Assembly: GCA_046290675.1 (NCBI GenBank)
Contig: JBKAHA010000001.1
Coordinates: 806,001-870,000, forward strand
DNA from: Aureliella sp046290675
GTDB lineage: Bacteria > Planctomycetota > Planctomycetia > Pirellulales > Pirellulaceae
Reading direction: 5' to 3'
DNA length: 64,000 nucleotides
In this document: positions 7,800 to 16,759 of the stretch, one piece after another
How positions within the stretch are numbered: the first letter of the stretch is position 1
Layout of the letters: each line of letters starts with the position of its first letter
Program-made: the position numbers and the translations under genes
The notes under the pieces: model-generated
Databases searched by the model: none
The model's input: only the letters and a program-made list of their open reading frames with translations
What the model was told of the DNA's origin: nothing

Positions 7800-10415
7800 T
7801 TATAGAATAGCCAGCGGATTTCGAGGCTGCTCAAGCGTACCGCGGGTTACGCCAACGCGATTGGACGCATTCAGCTTCTGCCAGACTTCGCTTCCGCTTA
7901 TCTCGCCGGCGATGAGCTTTCGATAGAGTCCCAATGTTCCGGCCACTTGAACTTCCGACTCCTCTGCCAGCAATTCTACGCGAAAGTGCCTAACACCGAG
8001 TTCCATTAATGGCTTCACGGCCTCCGAACCGCTTTGTGCAACGCCGTTATACAACGTGTTGCGACAGCCGATATCGGCTTGCAGAACATGATCGGCGCCG
8101 ACCCGGTCGCGCATCTCAACCTGATGCCGGTCGCACGGACGGCCACAATCCGTCTTGTTCTTGCCTGGACTGAGTACGCTACAAAAAACGCAGTGCTCCA
8201 TATGAAACATGGGCATGTGCTGATGGATGACCACTTCGAGGATTTCTGGGCTTGAGGCAGATACGAGCTCGATCAATTGCTCGCGGTTGAGGTCGTAAGA
8301 AGGGGTCAGACGATTCACACCCCAAGTGGAGAGCTGCTGAACGGATAGAGGATTCGTCACGTTCAACGAGAAATCCACGGCCATCGCAATCCCATGCATT
8401 ATGCAATACCGCACCGCCGAAAGATTCCGTACCAGCCAACCGTCAGCGCCGTGTTTGTGCAGTGCCTTGAAGAGCCCTTCTTCTCCCGGCTTCAAGATTC
8501 TTAATGTCGCTAGTTCAATATGCGCGCCAACTGCATGGGATTCCTGGACGGCTTCGCGGTATTCACGAATGTCATGAAACTCTGCAATGACATCCTTGAC
8601 GCCCTGCCCAAGCACAAGTCTCAGTTGCGGAAGAGTACGGCAAAGCACTCTCAGCGTTGGTGACTTGTCCGAGGTATCCGATTTGGTTGGACCCGGGTTG
8701 GACGAATGTCCTAACATTCGGTTGGCAACAGCAGTTTCCGCGCAAGGATGCGACTTTGTGACTCGTGAAGTAGTCAGTGCTTCGACGAGGTCCTTTCGCA
8801 TGGCCCCAAGTACACTGAGCGGTACCATGGGTTCACCGTCGATATCCGCACTCAACTCTCCCAGCCGATAGTGAGTTCCGCCGAGTCGTGAGAACTGCTT
8901 CTCGAGCGTCTCTATATCGATTGCATGCTTCCGCGCCAACTCGGGCACAAAGTCGCTGTGAACTCGAACTGGGCTAGCGAGATCCTTAGTCGTCGCAGTC
9001 AATTCCATCGTCTTTCCCACCTCGATGTTAACATGCACGTCGACGTTGACACGTTTCACGGGGTCATTCGAAGAAAACGAGCGTCGCAAACGTTTCGTCA
9101 ATTGCGGGTCATCCGTTTTCCAAACTCGAAGACCCACTAAGCCATCCGTAGAATCAAGTCCAGCACGTTCTAGGCCCTTTTCAAGCAATCCGTGCTCCAG
9201 ACCAATTCGAAGAACCTGCCCATGAGTGCTCCGCTTTCCTGCATTCGAGCGATCGTCGTTAGCAACACGTTGTGAATCGCCCGACTGCTTTCTCTTGACC
9301 GTCGAGTCCCGACTCCCCAACGAATCGACCGAATAAACGCGTCCTCCAATCTCTTTCGATTCGAAACGGTTGCCCTCTAGTACGATTCCGTCGCCAGGTG
9401 ATACGGAAACACTTGCCCGGACAGTGATCGCGTCACGTCCGACTCCTGTGACTTCGCCAACAAGGACCCCCTTCTTGGAACTACTCTCACCGGGGACTAA
9501 TCGTTTGTGATCACAGCCTTCCAACCAGCCGGGAGAAAATCCGCGTGAGAAGCTCATCTCCAAATCGTGCTGCTCCGCCATCGAAAGCTTCTTCGGACTT
9601 CCATCCAAGGCAGCATCAATGGCCTGTCGATAGTGGTTGCAAACGTTGGCGACATACTCCGGCGTCTTCAATCGCCCCTCAATCTTGAGCGAACATACTC
9701 CCGCAGCGATCAAGTCCGGTATCAAATCATGCGCGGCTAGATCCTGTGGGCTAAGCAAGTATTTGACATCGCCCAAATCGACACGCTCTCCATCGCAGTG
9801 CAATTCATAGGGCAGCCGACAGGCCTGCGCACACTGCCCACGATTCGCACTTCTCCCCCCAAGCGACTCGCTAGTTAAGCACTGACCGGAGTAGGCTACA
9901 CACAGGGCTCCGTGCACAAAAACCTCGATCGGCATATCGGTGGCAGAAGCGATCTTTCGGATCTCTTTGATCGAAAGTTCACGGGCTAGAACGACCCGAT
10001 CAATTCCCAGCTCGCGTACTTGTTCAATCGCGTCCGCGTGAGTCAGCGTCATCTGTGTGCTGGCATGGATGCTCAAGGTCGGACAGATCTGCTTGATCAA
10101 GCGAGCCACGCCGAGATCTTGAACGAGGACCGCATCGATGCCAGCATCTGCAAGACGCCGCACGTGGCCTTCCAACTCAACCAGCTCGTCCGTGAATGCC
10201 AGCGTATTGAGCGTGACATAGCCGCGGACCGCCTGACGGTGAAGCATTTCGACTAGCTCGTCGAGCTCATCTAGGTGAAAGTTTGCAGCTCGGGCCCGAG
10301 CGTTGAACCCTGCATCCAAGCCAAAATAAATCGCATCAGCCCCGTTCTCGACTGCCGCCCGCGCACAATCCCAATTGCCGGCTGGCGCGAGCAGCTCAAC
10401 TTCTGATGCATTCAT
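7800..10415 (-). CDS. U32-family peptidase (YegQ/RlhA-type)
   Basis: An 871-residue member of peptidase family U32. Residues 1-320 carry the TIM-barrel signature: ELLAPAGNWDCARAAVENGA, YFGLDAGFNARARA, VFVHGALCVAYSGQCL and the Cys-rich GQCAQACRLPYEL. A middle region (about 330-590) matches the extra domain of long U32 proteins. The C-terminal part (about 600-860) looks like a second degenerate barrel with more cysteines (HCVFC, DCGRPC). Members such as RlhA, UbiU and UbiV use Fe-S clusters and modify RNA or quinones rather than cut peptides, so protease activity should not be assumed. The start at 10415 is chosen because AAAGGG lies 8 nt before it; an in-frame ATG 21 nt upstream exists. Confidence 0.9.
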   Translation of the reverse strand: MNASEVELLAPAGNWDCARAAVENGADAIYFGLDAGFNARARAANFHLDELDELVEMLHRQAVRGYVTLNTLAFTDELVELEGHVRRLADAGIDAVLVQDLGVARLIKQICPTLSIHASTQMTLTHADAIEQVRELGIDRVVLARELSIKEIRKIASATDMPIEVFVHGALCVAYSGQCLTSESLGGRSANRGQCAQACRLPYELHCDGERVDLGDVKYLLSPQDLAAHDLIPDLIAAGVCSLKIEGRLKTPEYVANVCNHYRQAIDAALDGSPKKLSMAEQHDLEMSFSRGFSPGWLEGCDHKRLVPGESSSKKGVLVGEVTGVGRDAITVRASVSVSPGDGIVLEGNRFESKEIGGRVYSVDSLGSRDSTVKRKQSGDSQRVANDDRSNAGKRSTHGQVLRIGLEHGLLEKGLERAGLDSTDGLVGLRVWKTDDPQLTKRLRRSFSSNDPVKRVNVDVHVNIEVGKTMELTATTKDLASPVRVHSDFVPELARKHAIDIETLEKQFSRLGGTHYRLGELSADIDGEPMVPLSVLGAMRKDLVEALTTSRVTKSHPCAETAVANRMLGHSSNPGPTKSDTSDKSPTLRVLCRTLPQLRLVLGQGVKDVIAEFHDIREYREAVQESHAVGAHIELATLRILKPGEEGLFKALHKHGADGWLVRNLSAVRYCIMHGIAMAVDFSLNVTNPLSVQQLSTWGVNRLTPSYDLNREQLIELVSASSPEILEVVIHQHMPMFHMEHCVFCSVLSPGKNKTDCGRPCDRHQVEMRDRVGADHVLQADIGCRNTLYNGVAQSGSEAVKPLMELGVRHFRVELLAEESEVQVAGTLGLYRKLIAGEISGSEVWQKLNASNRVGVTRGTLEQPRNPLAIL

Positions 10416-10815
10416 CAACGGTACCCTTTGTCGCATTTGGCACGGCTCACCCTTGTCCTTTGGTCGAAGTCTCAGGAGCCATCATAGGGACCCAACTATT
10501 GCCGCTGGGCCAGAACTGATTTTCGACGCCCGCCGATGAACGACAAGGCTAACTTCGAATTCCTTTGGCAAACCATTCAAAGCCGCGATCGGTCGGTAAC
10601 GATCTAGCTTGGCTATTCGGATCGCTGCGCGCCTAGAAAACGATCATCTTGTGCCTCTATTGGTAGGCAAGGAAATGGATCTACGCCTATAGAATACTGG
10701 CACCACCAGACTGCAATCTGCCAAGTGCAGACCTGCGAACACAGCCCGGACGTCTGAATCCTCGGTCGCAAGGGCGCTGATTTCTGGATCGAGCCAGCAA
10801 GAAAGGAGCCTTTCA
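10416..10815. other. Intergenic region between divergent genes
   Basis: A 400-bp divergent region with no gene I can support. TAGAAT at about 10690 on the plus strand resembles a -10, but no matching -35 was found. The AGGAG just before 10816 is the ribosome-binding site of the next gene. Confidence 0.4.
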
Positions 10816-11088
10816 ATGAACACGACCACGATTTTGACCCCCGTCCTGATTGTAGCCATCATCGCGATCCTGGTTCCAGCTGCCCTCTTTGCGGCGTTCT
10901 CGAGCACTAAGGACACGCACCAGTATTCACAGCACTACGGTAAGCATGGTTTTACCCAAGAGACGCAGCAGGAATTGGTTGAGATTGGCACTCGCCGAGA
11001 AGAAGCCGAATTGGAGGGCGAGACTGAGGCAGAGACTGTCCAGCAATGCGACTTGCGTCCGATCACCAATTGGCCAACGGAGCTCTAG
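10816..11088 (+). CDS. Small single-span membrane protein
   Basis: A 90-residue protein with one N-terminal hydrophobic helix (about residues 7-28, rich in Ile/Val/Ala) and a hydrophilic, Glu/Gln-rich tail that probably lies outside the membrane or forms a short helix. AAAGGAG lies 7 to 10 nt before the ATG and a perfect terminator follows, so the gene is very likely real and transcribed alone. I recognise no family. Compositionally it is like short stress or cell-envelope proteins of other planctomycetes, but this is only a resemblance. Confidence 0.7.
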   Translation: MNTTTILTPVLIVAIIAILVPAALFAAFSSTKDTHQYSQHYGKHGFTQETQQELVEIGTRREEAELEGETEAETVQQCDLRPITNWPTEL

Positions 11089-11158
11089 ACGCTGAGCAGA
11101 CGAACGCGTTGGCTTCGCCCCAAGGCTTGAAGGCAGCATTGGTCGGCTAGACTTCGCC

Positions 11159-11192
11159 GCCGCAGGATTGATCTTGTCCTGCGGCACTTTTT
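11159..11192 (+). terminator. Rho-independent terminator
   Basis: A perfect 9-bp stem (GCCGCAGGA with TCCTGCGGC), 9-nt loop and an ACTTTTT tail, 70 bp after the small membrane-protein gene. Confidence 0.92.
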
Positions 11193-11312
11193 GGGATGTC
11201 GATCACTACATGTCAAACTTCGCTCGCGGCCCGTTGGGACAACGTGTGTAAATTACCCTGGCGACCATAGGATTTTCCTCGGCCGCCATTTTATTCGCTT
11301 GGAGGGATCGAG

Positions 11313-11591
11313 ATGAACTTCTGGGAGCAGCATGGCATTCTGTTCATCGTAGCGATGTTCTTTTTCCCACGCCTCACGATGCTGCTGGCAACTTCTTTTG
11401 GAGGCGGGATCCTCTACTGGCTCGGCTGGCTATTCGCCCCCAGAGTCACTGTGGCAATCCTGGCCACGATGTGCTACGCCGATACCAATATCATTTTGGT
11501 CGTCTTGTCGTGGTTCTGGGCGCTCGGCGGAGAAACGACTGAAAAGACTGTCGTCACCCGGTATGGGAGCAGAGCAGGGGACCACTCGTAG
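11313..11591 (+). CDS. Small membrane protein with two or three helices
   Basis: A 92-residue, strongly hydrophobic protein: helices at about residues 8-20 (with FFFP), 22-42 (Gly/Leu rich) and 45-70, then a short polar tail. GGAGGG lies 6 nt before the ATG. No recognised domain; the length and pattern fit unnamed planctomycete inner-membrane proteins. It converges on the toroid gene, whose stop is only 43 bp away. Confidence 0.7.
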   Translation: MNFWEQHGILFIVAMFFFPRLTMLLATSFGGGILYWLGWLFAPRVTVAILATMCYADTNIILVVLSWFWALGGETTEKTVVTRYGSRAGDHS

Positions 11592-11633
11592 CACTCGCTC
11601 GTGACTGAGCGCTCGCTAGAAAAATGCTTCGAG

Positions 11634-13457
11634 CTATCTCGGAATCGCATCTCGTCGACCAGCAACGTTTCCGCCCTGATACATGGGCAGGTAGCGATAG
11701 TAGACTTCCAGGCATAGACAGCTCATGGCGGTTGAATAGACACGACCGCCGTAGCCTCCCCACATTTTGTCGGGCATCCAGCTACCTGCTTCAGAATCGT
11801 AAGGCGGACGTTGTGTTTCGAGTAGCCGTTGCTTGATGGCTCGGTTCCATACGGTCCAATCGTCGTCTTGCAATTGGAAGAGCGCCAGAGTCGCGTAGTA
11901 CCAGAAGTACACGTTGTCTCGCCCAACTCCAGGGCGATTCTCCATGATCATGACTTTGGCTTCTCGCTCCGCTTGCGAGGAAAGCGGGTAACCCAACAAC
12001 AGTCGGCAGGCTAAGCCCTCCGCCGTCATCGTCTCGGAAGGGTGCCCCTCTTTGGGCATGTATCTTGATAAGCCACCGTATTGCCCGGCCGCGCACGAGT
12101 CCAAAAACCGTTGCATACGACGATCGACCTGAATTGGCACTCGTATCCCTGACCGCGAAACGCTCTTCAATGCCATAGCTTGCCAACCAAACTGGCTAAG
12201 ATCACCGGGTGTGCCAGGTACATATCGCCAGCCGCCACCGTGAACATCTTGCGCACTGATCGTGTACTGAGCCGCATTGAGCAATGCCTCTCGCAACACG
12301 TCGTCTTTGGTCATCGCGTAAGCCTCGGCAAGCGCCAGGGTAGCAATAGCATGACAGTACATCCGCGAGTTCTGAATCGCATGCGAATTCCCAACTTGTT
12401 TTGGGCCCGACATATCGCCAGAAGGCATTTGAGATTGAAGCAGAAACGAAAGTCCGTTCCGCACTGTTGCCCTGTACTCACCGTCAAGGTGAGTGTGCCC
12501 GGCAGACAGAAACGCCAGCATAGCTAGTCCGGTTACGCCAGTGTCCGCATCCCGTCCAGTTCCATAACGGTCCTTGTTCAATGCCCTGGTCTCAGTCCCC
12601 GCACCATAGGCAGCAGCATTCCATCCGCCCTCTCGACTCTGGGCTTCCGCCAACCATCTCAAGCCGGCTTGTACCGCTGCTTCGCTATCCTCGTCAGCTC
12701 CATACGCCCGTGCAATTTGCAGCCGATTTGGAGCTTGCCGCAGTTGGTATTCTTCCGGCAACCGGGTCTCCGCAGTTCGGCTGCGAATCTCTTCCCTCGC
12801 CTCGGCCCTCGACTCTTGCCTTGGCGGTTGCGGTCTCGATTCAGTAAACACTGCAGCCTGCATCAACTCTCGCCCATCGGATTCTGGCGGGGGCAGTGTG
12901 CTGGTTGCCTCTTGTGTTTGAACGAAATCCTGTCGCTGAGCTGGCTCCACCATCGACTCTGGTGCTGGAGGTAGATCTGGCATCGTCATAGGCTGGAATT
13001 CAGCAAGTGGATCAGGTAATTCTTCCGCCTGAATTTCTTCGAGCTCGGCCACTAGGTCCGGCATTTCCAATTGATTTGTAGGAGTGATCGACTCGAGCGG
13101 AGAGAAACTCTCGGTCGGCTCAGCCTGTTGCTGATCAGCGGGGATAGGCTCCGTCGGTGCCAGCGTGACCGACATGACTCGTTCCTGCGGCCCGTTCTTG
13201 ACGCCGTCACGATCTCCTTGTGGGAGAATGTCACGGTAACCTACCGCATACATAAGCAGCCAGACGTGGAGCAGAACGCTAACGACGACAAACTTGGTTA
13301 GCGGCTTTGCCTTGCCCCATTTGGTTCTGGACAAGACAAGTAGGGCGATCGCAACGATGGCGAACAAAGCCCCAAGAACGATAGCGAATGTTCGGCCGTG
13401 AGTCAGATACAGCCAACTTCGGTAGAGCTGGTCGCTAACCTCCTGAAACCATTCCAT
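11634..13457 (-). CDS. TonB-like membrane-anchored protein with squalene-cyclase/prenyltransferase-type toroid
   Basis: A 607-residue protein, last gene of a TPR-ExbB-ExbD operon. Seen: first helix at about 24-43; a basic loop (RTKWGKAKPLTK, 44-55); a second helix (56-74) carrying SVLLH, that is Ser60-x3-His64; then about 170 residues rich in Pro, Glu and Gln; then an alpha/alpha-toroid from about 245 to the end with Gly-Trp repeats (REGGW, GGGWRYVPGTPGD, GSWMPDKMWGGYGG). The toroid family is annotated as prenyltransferase and squalene oxidase repeats. Known: E. coli TonB has one helix with the same S-x3-H spacing, needed for ExbB/ExbD coupling, then a Pro-rich linker. Inferred: the protein is the energy transducer of this ExbBD pair, with the toroid as periplasmic working domain. 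The start is fixed by GAGG 9 nt upstream; the stop of exbD lies 16 bp before it. An in-frame start 51 nt upstream overlaps exbD. Confidence 0.85.
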   Translation of the reverse strand: MEWFQEVSDQLYRSWLYLTHGRTFAIVLGALFAIVAIALLVLSRTKWGKAKPLTKFVVVSVLLHVWLLMYAVGYRDILPQGDRDGVKNGPQERVMSVTLAPTEPIPADQQQAEPTESFSPLESITPTNQLEMPDLVAELEEIQAEELPDPLAEFQPMTMPDLPPAPESMVEPAQRQDFVQTQEATSTLPPPESDGRELMQAAVFTESRPQPPRQESRAEAREEIRSRTAETRLPEEYQLRQAPNRLQIARAYGADEDSEAAVQAGLRWLAEAQSREGGWNAAAYGAGTETRALNKDRYGTGRDADTGVTGLAMLAFLSAGHTHLDGEYRATVRNGLSFLLQSQMPSGDMSGPKQVGNSHAIQNSRMYCHAIATLALAEAYAMTKDDVLREALLNAAQYTISAQDVHGGGWRYVPGTPGDLSQFGWQAMALKSVSRSGIRVPIQVDRRMQRFLDSCAAGQYGGLSRYMPKEGHPSETMTAEGLACRLLLGYPLSSQAEREAKVMIMENRPGVGRDNVYFWYYATLALFQLQDDDWTVWNRAIKQRLLETQRPPYDSEAGSWMPDKMWGGYGGRVYSTAMSCLCLEVYYRYLPMYQGGNVAGRRDAIPR

Positions 13458-13473
13458 TGGAACCCACCTCAGG

Positions 13474-13899
13474 TTAGCGGAATGATACAGGTTGAGAACG
13501 AACCGCAACCGATGTTTTGGAAACGCCAGCTCTGATGATCTCGCCGTAGACGGCCGTCACGGTCTGATGCTGCACCGTGCCGTCAGCCCGAACGACAACT
13601 CCGATATCCGGATAGACTTGTCGCATCGCTGCAAGTCGTTGTGCCAGCTCTTCGAGCGTTACGTTTCGCCCATCCAAAGCCAAACTTCCATCAGCGCCAA
13701 TGGCCACTTCCCTCTGCGGAGGCGGTGTGACCAGTGAATTCAGTTGCCCAGCACTGGGCAGGGCCAGCTCGATTTGTTTCTCACTCTCTGTAAATTGGGT
13801 GCCAACCATGAAGAAGATGATCAGTAAGAACACAACATCGATCATCGGCGTCAAATTGACACTCGGTAGTTCTTCGCTGGTGTTGGCTCTTAGCGGCAT
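13474..13899 (-). CDS. exbD: ExbD/TolR-family biopolymer transport protein
   Basis: A 141-residue protein with the family order: short cytoplasmic N-terminus, one transmembrane helix containing the essential Asp in NLTPMIDVVFLLIIFFM (Asp21, the proposed proton carrier), a linker, and a periplasmic domain (about 65-135) with REVAIGADGSLALDG and VVVRADGTV. With ExbB it forms the proton-driven stator of Ton/Tol-type systems. It lies 74 bp after exbB and 16 bp before the TonB-like toroid gene, all on the minus strand, so the genes are surely cotranscribed. No good ribosome-binding site is seen before the ATG. Confidence 0.95.
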   Translation of the reverse strand: MPLRANTSEELPSVNLTPMIDVVFLLIIFFMVGTQFTESEKQIELALPSAGQLNSLVTPPPQREVAIGADGSLALDGRNVTLEELAQRLAAMRQVYPDIGVVVRADGTVQHQTVTAVYGEIIRAGVSKTSVAVRSQPVSFR

Positions 13900-13973
13900 G
13901 GTTTAGTTACAGTTGGTCAGTAAGCGTGCAAATCAAATTCAACTTCGGTCGCGAATGGTCAAGCCGATTCGAG

Positions 13974-14990
13974 CTACGCCGCTTTGCGTGACCGACGTTT
14001 CGTCCCTGGCTGTGCTTCGGCTGAGATCTGTTCGATCAGATCCTGGGCCATCGCATCCATCTCGAGAATCAACCTGTCTGATCGCCCGACGAAAAAGGCA
14101 TAGGCGGCGTACGCTGGAATAGCGACACACAAACCGGCCGCCGTGGTAATCAAGGCGCCGCCGATACCAGCCGCCAGCAACTCTGGCCGCCCCATCGCAT
14201 CGGCTTGAGCAATCGCATTGAATGCGTTGATCATTCCCAGCACGGTTCCCAGCAATCCGAGTAAAGGCGTCAAATTGCTGATCGCGCTAAACAACCGCAA
14301 GTACTTCTTTAGCTGACTCGTGACGTGGTCTCCAGCATCCAAAACGGCTTGTTCGATCTCGACTGCTGGCCTCCCCCATTTCTTGAGCGCTGTGACGTAG
14401 AGTTCGGCAATTGGGCTACCATTCTGTTCACACAATTCAATTGCCTCCTCTTGCTCTATTTGATTTTGCTCTAACTGCTCAAGCACTCCGCGTACAAAAA
14501 GGCGCGGCATGATGCGGCTGCGTCGTAGAAAAAAGAGACGCTCCAATACAAAAACCATGAGCACCACGGAACAGACCATAATTGGAAACATCAGGATGCC
14601 ACCCTTGCGAATCACGCTGACGAGATTGCTCAGTGGAATAGCACTTTCCGCTTGGGTGTCTTCAGTAACTCCTTCTGCACCGCCCAGTGAGAGTGGGTCA
14701 GTCGACTGAGTCGCGTCAAGCGAAGGCGCCGAGGCAATGCGTTCACTTGGTTGGGAATTCAGGGGCGTTGCAAACCCGCTTCCGAAGTTCGGTGGAGGCG
14801 GTGACTGCCCAAAGGCGCTGTCCATTCCACAAGCTACCAGGAGAATCATCGCGCCAATACGAATCGCCGCGTTGCAAAATGCCGCATCGTTCAACGCAAC
14901 ATTCTTTCTAGTGGAACACGTAAAACAACGTATCACGTCTTTTCGTGTTGTCGCGGATTCCAATCCAGTCTGTCCGTGCTGTTTTTGCAT
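13974..14990 (-). CDS. exbB: ExbB/TolQ/MotA-family proton channel protein
   Basis: A 338-residue MotA/TolQ/ExbB protein. A long N-terminal part holds a signal-like hydrophobic stretch ending at SAFGQ (about residues 45-60) and a Pro/Ser-rich segment; the channel core has three helices: GILMFPIMVCSVVLMVFVLE, LLGLLGTVLGMINAF, and GALITTAAGLCVAIPAY. The channel-lining threonines known from E. coli ExbB are present in the second and third helices. The C-terminus is basic. I chose the ATG at 14990, 4 bp after the stop of the TPR gene; a start 63 nt upstream would overlap it. The extra N-terminal export region is common in planctomycete and myxobacterial homologues. Confidence 0.93.
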   Translation of the reverse strand: MQKQHGQTGLESATTRKDVIRCFTCSTRKNVALNDAAFCNAAIRIGAMILLVACGMDSAFGQSPPPPNFGSGFATPLNSQPSERIASAPSLDATQSTDPLSLGGAEGVTEDTQAESAIPLSNLVSVIRKGGILMFPIMVCSVVLMVFVLERLFFLRRSRIMPRLFVRGVLEQLEQNQIEQEEAIELCEQNGSPIAELYVTALKKWGRPAVEIEQAVLDAGDHVTSQLKKYLRLFSAISNLTPLLGLLGTVLGMINAFNAIAQADAMGRPELLAAGIGGALITTAAGLCVAIPAYAAYAFFVGRSDRLILEMDAMAQDLIEQISAEAQPGTKRRSRKAA

Positions 14991-14994
14991 GTCG

Positions 14995-16350
14995 TTAACG
15001 AGTAACAGTAGTGTGAGTTTGACTGCTTGTACCAATGGCTGCCATGCGTGCAACCGCGTTCTCAGACTCAGGGGAATTGCGATACTGTTCTGATATTTGG
15101 CTGTAAAGCGAATAGGCTTCGCTTACCTGCCCCGTCAGCTCATAGCACTTCGCTCTTTGGAGCCACGCTGCACGCCGCCACTTACCTTGATCTAGCCGAT
15201 CAACCGATTCGTACTCAATGATCGCTTCGCTGTACTTTCTCTGAAGGAAGTAAACTTCCCCTTGCATCCAAGCTGCTTTTGCTCGATCACTTTCGGATAC
15301 TTCGCTGGTTTGCGAGATTGACTTGAGCGCCGTTAGCGCCTCATCAAACTCAATGTCGGCGATATGGCATCTCGCAGCCAGGAATTGAAACGCAATCCGA
15401 TTCGGCGATGCACCCTTGCTCGCGTCGATTGACTCAGCCAATTGGCTGGGCTGCGATTGTTTCGACTTGGCAATCGTCGCTTTCGCCCCTCTCACATCTC
15501 GCAAGTTCAGCTGGAGCTCGGCAATGCGAAGCAGCATCACATCGCGGCACTCGTTTTGTTCTGCACTCGCCGTTTGCTCTGAAAGCAATGATTCGTAAAG
15601 TGCTAGAGCAGCCTGGCGTTTCCCTCGCTTGATTAACGTCTCACCACAAGCCAATTTGATTTCTGCAATTTGTTTTTCACCGAGCGCCGTAGCGGTGGCG
15701 AGCTGGTTACAAAAACATCTTTCCTGGTCAGCCGACTCGTAGTCCGCAAGAATGCCAGCGTAAGCGATACGCTGTATTTCCTTTTCCAAGACCTCCCGCC
15801 CCGCACCGTCGGACTTGTGCAGTGCCACCCTGAACCATTTGATCGCGCGAAGCTGATCCCCATCTACCAACGCGGCTTTGCCAGCCGCCATAGCGCTGAT
15901 TCGAATTGCCTGTTGAACAGCCCTCGTCATCGCTTGGGGCCACTCTCCATCTTTGCGAGAGAGTACTTCGTACGCTGCCTCAGGCTTCTTGGAAACAAGA
16001 TACGACTGCGACAGAAAATATCGCGCTGTCGTCGCCAGATCCGAATTGGGGTTCGTCTCAACAAGTCGAACCAACGGGTCGATCGCCGACTCATGTTGAC
16101 CGTCGCGGATCAATGAGGCTGCCTGCTCGTACAGTGCTCGCTCCGCGTTCGTCACCGTTGAGTTCACTTCCTGCGTTAGTTGCTTTTGCTGAGCGAGCGT
16201 TTGCGAATTCGCTGCGACTAGAACAAACGCAAACGCAAACACGGATCTCAACAGAACAATACAGGATTCGGCACTTCCCAAACGCCGTCTTTTACGCCAC
16301 AACATCGGCGAATTGGTAGATGTGGAACATGTGCAAATTTGATCTGCCAC
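14995..16350 (-). CDS. Exported TPR protein (CpoB/YbgF-like), first gene of the Ton-like operon
   Basis: A 451-residue protein with a basic N-terminus, a signal peptide (about residues 27-53, ending SQTLAQQ) and ten or so tetratricopeptide-type helices through to the C-terminus, for example ALYEQAASLIRDGQHESAID, ARYFLSQSYLV and AYSLYSQISEQYRNSPESE. The last repeats resemble those of YbgF/CpoB, the periplasmic Tol partner. It is likely a periplasmic scaffold for the following ExbB, ExbD and toroid proteins (inference from order and spacing: 4 bp to exbB). The GTG at 16350 is chosen because GGAGG lies 7 nt before it; ATGs at 16398 and 16305 are in frame but lack such a site. Confidence 0.8.
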   Translation of the reverse strand: MADQICTCSTSTNSPMLWRKRRRLGSAESCIVLLRSVFAFAFVLVAANSQTLAQQKQLTQEVNSTVTNAERALYEQAASLIRDGQHESAIDPLVRLVETNPNSDLATTARYFLSQSYLVSKKPEAAYEVLSRKDGEWPQAMTRAVQQAIRISAMAAGKAALVDGDQLRAIKWFRVALHKSDGAGREVLEKEIQRIAYAGILADYESADQERCFCNQLATATALGEKQIAEIKLACGETLIKRGKRQAALALYESLLSEQTASAEQNECRDVMLLRIAELQLNLRDVRGAKATIAKSKQSQPSQLAESIDASKGASPNRIAFQFLAARCHIADIEFDEALTALKSISQTSEVSESDRAKAAWMQGEVYFLQRKYSEAIIEYESVDRLDQGKWRRAAWLQRAKCYELTGQVSEAYSLYSQISEQYRNSPESENAVARMAAIGTSSQTHTTVTR

Positions 16351-16759
16351 CGACCCGCCTCCTTGCTTACGGTTTCCACTTTTGATTGGTCGACACATCT
16401 CATCGATCAGCCGGCTCTCTTTGGGGGCCGAATGATCGAACCGGTGTCAAATGCGGAGCTCTGATTAAGTCGAGCAATAAGAACCAGGCCTGGCTTCCTT
16501 GCCGCTAGTGATTCTTTTCGGTGCGCCCCGCTACCGGTTCCATATCGACTTTTAGACGAGGCGGCTATGCGAAACAAGATAACCTGCGGATTGCGACGAT
16601 CTTAGGCAACTCTGACAATTCGAGCGTACAATAAGCATTGCATGCATTGCCCGGCTGACATCCGACCCTAGCAGACGACAGTTTGCGCGTAGGCAAGATA
16701 CAGGGTTTGCGTCGCATGCAGCGAACGAGATGACAACAGCTGAACCATCAGGATCGTTG
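16351..16759. other. Intergenic region upstream of the TPR-ExbBD operon
   Basis: This region must hold the operon promoter but no convincing -35/-10 pair was found. It contains a 10-bp palindrome (CCAGGCCTGG) near 16486 and no gene I can support. Confidence 0.4.

Noticed and set aside
11634..13457. A hidden TonB C-terminal domain at the end of the toroid protein
   Set aside because: The last 100 residues continue the Gly/Trp/Tyr toroid pattern (WGGYGGRVYSTAMSCLCLE); no TonB-like YP-x-A segment is visible.
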